A DNA stretch of 9,744 nt from an uncultured Planctomycetaceae bacterium (GTDB taxonomy: Bacteria > Planctomycetota > Planctomycetia > Pirellulales > UBA1268). The notes below the pieces were generated by a model that was given only the letters and a program-made list of their open reading frames with translations, had not been told where the DNA came from and searched no databases. Location: positions 1 through 9,744 of the forward strand of contig CALAZQ010000442.1 of NCBI GenBank assembly GCA_937926325.1, read 5' to 3'. Made by a program: the position numbers and the translations under genes. Below are positions 7,689-9,744 of this stretch, piece after piece. The stretch's first letter is position 1. Each line of letters opens with the position of its first letter.

Positions 7689-9278
7689 ATGGTCTGCTCT
7701 CACCTTCACCCGCTACGAACGGCCGTTCGCGGTCTCCTCTCAGCTCTTCCCTGCAGTGGTGCTGTGGCCCTCACGTTGGCCCCACTGCTGGTGGGGAGCA
7801 CCGCCTCGGCCCAGTGCTGCGGCCAGGCCGTGGCCCCGCCGGTGGCCACGCAGACCTACCGGCTCGACTACCAGACGGTCTATGACGAGCAGCAGGTGAC
7901 CGCCTATCGCACCGTCTATGAAACGGTCTACGACACCAAGACTTACACCGTCCAAAAGCCGGTCTGGGAAACCGAGACCCGCGAACGCCGCTACACCGTC
8001 CAGCGACCGGTCTGGGAAACCCAGTCTCGGGAAGAACGCTACACGGTGATGAAGCCGGTCTATGAGACCCAGGTGCAGGACCGCAGCTACAACGTTGTCC
8101 GTGACGTCGTCGAGACCAGCACCCGCGAAGAGCGGTATACCGTGATGAAGCCGGTCTACGAGACGACCATGCAGCAGCAGGTGACGACCGTCCGCCGCCC
8201 GGTCTACGAGACGAGCGAGCGGGAAGAGGCCTACACCGTCGCCGAGCCGGTCACCACCATGCAGACCACGTACTCAGTCGGCAGCACCGCGGTCGATGTG
8301 GTCACGCCGGTCGCCACGCCAGGCACCACCTCGCTCGGTTGGCAGCCGGGTGGCTGGACCGTCAACCCGTACACCGGGGTTTCGTCCTGGCGGCGGGGCG
8401 GCTTCGCCTGGAACGTGACCCCGGGGGTCGTGGTGAACCAGGTCAACCGCGTCTATCAGCCGACGGTGACCCCGGTCCAGGTGCCGCAGACCAGCTATGT
8501 CAATCGGGTCGTCACTCGCAAGGTGCCCGTGCAGACGGTTCGGTATGTCGATGAACAGGTCGTGCAGCAGGTGCCGATCCAGACGATGAAGATGGTGCCC
8601 GAGGTGCAGGTGCGGCAGGTGCCCGTGCAGACCGTCCGCAAGGTGGTCGAGCGGGTCGAGAACAAGGTGCCGGTGCAGGTCTGCAAATATGTGGCGGAAG
8701 AGCAGGTCCGGCAGATCCCGGTGCAGGTGCTGAAGTATGTGACCGAAGAGCGGGTTGAACCGCAGCAGGTGCAGGTCTGCAAGTACGTCACCGAGCAGCG
8801 AACGGCCCAGGTGCCGCGGGTGGTCGCCAAGCAGGTGCCCTACAGCTACACCGTGCGGCGGCCGCGAACGGTGGTCACCCGGGTGCCGCTTGACGCCTGT
8901 GGCAACCCGATTGCGGTCCCGGCGGCCCCTGTCGCCGTACCGGCCCCACAACTGCCGGCTCCCGCGGCCGCCTCCCGGCCGATGGCCCCGGCCACCCCGG
9001 CGGCCGCCCCACAGCAGCCGGCCCCGCAGGCCCCGGCCGACGGTCCGATCAAGACCTACAGCGATCGGCCCACCGATCGGGCCCCGGCCAACAACGAGGG
9101 CTGGAAGGATTCGGATTTGAAGCATGTCGATCCGGAAGCCGCGTCAGCAGGCGAAAGCACCGGCCCGACCAAGTCGAAGGCCAACCGGCCGCAGGCACCG
9201 ATCGAGCCGACCCCCGCGACTGGCACCTCGCTGAAGCTGCGGCCAATTCCCGCCCCGGCCACCACGCAGACGACCTAG
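7689..9278 (+). CDS. Secreted YTV-repeat protein, planctomycete type
   Basis: A 529-residue exported protein of unknown function. The signal peptide covers about residues 1-41, with a hydrophobic core around 24-35 and a TASA-Q cleavage site; the mature end begins QCCGQ. Block 1 (86-188) is six 16-residue units of the form YTVxKPVYETxxREER plus a partial seventh: the YTV repeat described from Rhodopirellula. A Gly/Trp-rich spacer (about 189-278, with GWQPGGWTVNPYTGVSSW) follows. Block 2 (279-374) is six more 16-residue units of the form VPVQTVKYVxEEQVRQ. Then come YSYTVRRPRTVVTRVPLD, a Pro/Ala-rich linker (about 410-455) and a polar tail. Alternating hydrophobic residues suggest repeated beta strands. 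It is probably periplasmic or surface-located; no anchor motif is visible. The start is ATG 7689, chosen for GGAG and the signal peptide. The open frame reaches back to 7521, but those extra 56 codons look like leader DNA. Confidence 0.88.
   Translation: MVCSHLHPLRTAVRGLLSALPCSGAVALTLAPLLVGSTASAQCCGQAVAPPVATQTYRLDYQTVYDEQQVTAYRTVYETVYDTKTYTVQKPVWETETRERRYTVQRPVWETQSREERYTVMKPVYETQVQDRSYNVVRDVVETSTREERYTVMKPVYETTMQQQVTTVRRPVYETSEREEAYTVAEPVTTMQTTYSVGSTAVDVVTPVATPGTTSLGWQPGGWTVNPYTGVSSWRRGGFAWNVTPGVVVNQVNRVYQPTVTPVQVPQTSYVNRVVTRKVPVQTVRYVDEQVVQQVPIQTMKMVPEVQVRQVPVQTVRKVVERVENKVPVQVCKYVAEEQVRQIPVQVLKYVTEERVEPQQVQVCKYVTEQRTAQVPRVVAKQVPYSYTVRRPRTVVTRVPLDACGNPIAVPAAPVAVPAPQLPAPAAASRPMAPATPAAAPQQPAPQAPADGPIKTYSDRPTDRAPANNEGWKDSDLKHVDPEAASAGESTGPTKSKANRPQAPIEPTPATGTSLKLRPIPAPATTQTT
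7944..8252 (+). repeat. YTV repeat block: six 48-bp units plus partial seventh
   Basis: Coding tandem repeat with an exact 48-nt period from 7944 to 8231, then YTVAEPV to 8252. Units start YTVQKPVWET, YTVQRPVWET, YTVMKPVYET, YNVVRDVVET, YTVMKPVYET and TTVRRPVYET. Units are well diverged at synonymous sites, so they are not a fresh expansion. Confidence 0.88.
8523..8810 (+). repeat. VPVQ repeat block: six 48-bp units
   Basis: Second coding tandem repeat with the same exact 48-nt period. Units start VPVQTVRYV, VPIQTMKMV, VPVQTVRKV, VPVQVCKYV, IPVQVLKYV and QQVQVCKYV. A degenerate continuation (VPRVVAKQVPYSYTV) follows. Confidence 0.85.
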
Positions 9279-9744
9279 GGTTTTGGGTAGGGCCTGACCG
9301 GCACATCGTTCTGCTGCTGCGGCCCCGGGGTGCTGCGGCCATCGGCCACGATTTTCTGATAGGCCGTCAGCATTGTCTGCACTCGGTCGGGCTGAGCGGC
9401 CGCCAGATTTGTGGACTCCCCCAGATCGGCGACAAGGTCGTAGAGCTGCAGCTCGGCGGCATCGGTCTCCATAATCAGATCGGCACAGGCGTTCTCCAGA
9501 CCACTCTTGCCCTGCCCGGGTTCGTTGACCGCCAGGGGTGTATGCGGCGACGTCAGCGGCACGTACAGCAGAAACGGCTCGGGCTTTTCAGCCGACTGCT
9601 CGATGAAGGCGACCGCCTCGTCCCGCAGCCGGGGCAGCACCGCCTCGCGGCTCCAGGTCAGCGGCATAGATAACAACGATGTTAGGGGTGGCGGCGCGAG
9701 CGGCCTGCCCTGAGAACCAGCCCAGCACGGTGACCAGCGGGATC
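9275..9744 (-). pseudogene. Decayed sulfatase gene with two internal deletions and a frameshift (5' end outside window)
   Basis: Remnant of a secreted arylsulfatase. From the window edge one frame reads a hydrophobic export signal ending GQAARA and then TPNIVVIYA, the first strand of a sulfatase domain. Right after this the catalytic region, including the C/S-x-P-x-R site, is missing. The homologous reading resumes in another frame as TWSREAVLPRLRDEAVAFIE, PFLLYVPLTSPHTPLAV, GKSGL and IMETDA. It then jumps in frame to ELQLYDLVADLGESTNLA, the normal C-terminal part, omitting the usual stretch between. The N-terminal frame stops at 9588-9590. The longest remaining ORF (9275-9676) is 133 residues, against about 450-550 for the family. 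The product cannot be an active sulfatase. The TAG stop shares CTAG with the stop of the YTV gene. An assembly error is the alternative explanation. Confidence 0.82.

Noticed and set aside
8274..9125. Minus-strand open frame of 283 codons with His/Leu-rich periodic sequence
   Set aside because: Its periodicity is the mirror of the 48-nt coding repeats of the YTV gene on the plus strand.
1..9744. tRNA, rRNA, CRISPR array, insertion sequence or transposase
   Set aside because: None seen on either strand; the only tandem repeats are coding repeats of the YTV protein.

Overview
The window is GC-rich and densely coding, and its gene content points to a planctomycete. The indicators are a YTV-repeat secreted protein (a family first described in Rhodopirellula), a sulfatase remnant, and a Gram-negative-type Mla lipid-transport operon. 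The taxon is inferred from gene content only.

Layout. Positions 1-1540 (+) hold the end of an Mla operon: the 3' part of the ATPase gene mlaF, then complete mlaD with a perfect AGGAGG. Positions 1544-4267 (-) hold a full-length cyanophycin synthetase gene, cphA, convergent with mlaD and only 3 nt away. A 472-481 nt divergent intergenic region (4268-4748) carries a good candidate cphA promoter and a weaker candidate for the opposite strand. Positions 4749-6980 (+) encode a type-I ABC exporter half-transporter with an unusual ~130-residue soluble N-terminal extension. It is coupled to a DUF1854 protein gene (6992-7498, or 6977-7498 with an ATGA overlap), whose 3' end forms a strong hairpin. Positions 7689-9278 (+) encode a secreted protein with two blocks of 16-residue repeats. 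Positions 9275-9744 (-) are a decayed sulfatase gene, missing two internal segments and frameshifted, running off the window.

The most interesting unit is cphA plus the divergent ABC-DUF1854 pair. CphA makes the Asp-Arg storage polymer cyanophycin. An ABC transporter and a DUF1854 protein are recurrent neighbours of cphA in other bacteria and are named 'cyanophycin metabolism-associated' in public annotation, but to my knowledge have no established function. The locus therefore looks like a cyanophycin module with an uncharacterised membrane arm. No cyanophycinase or isoaspartyl dipeptidase gene lies in the window. The Mla genes, the YTV gene and the sulfatase remnant have no evident functional link to it.
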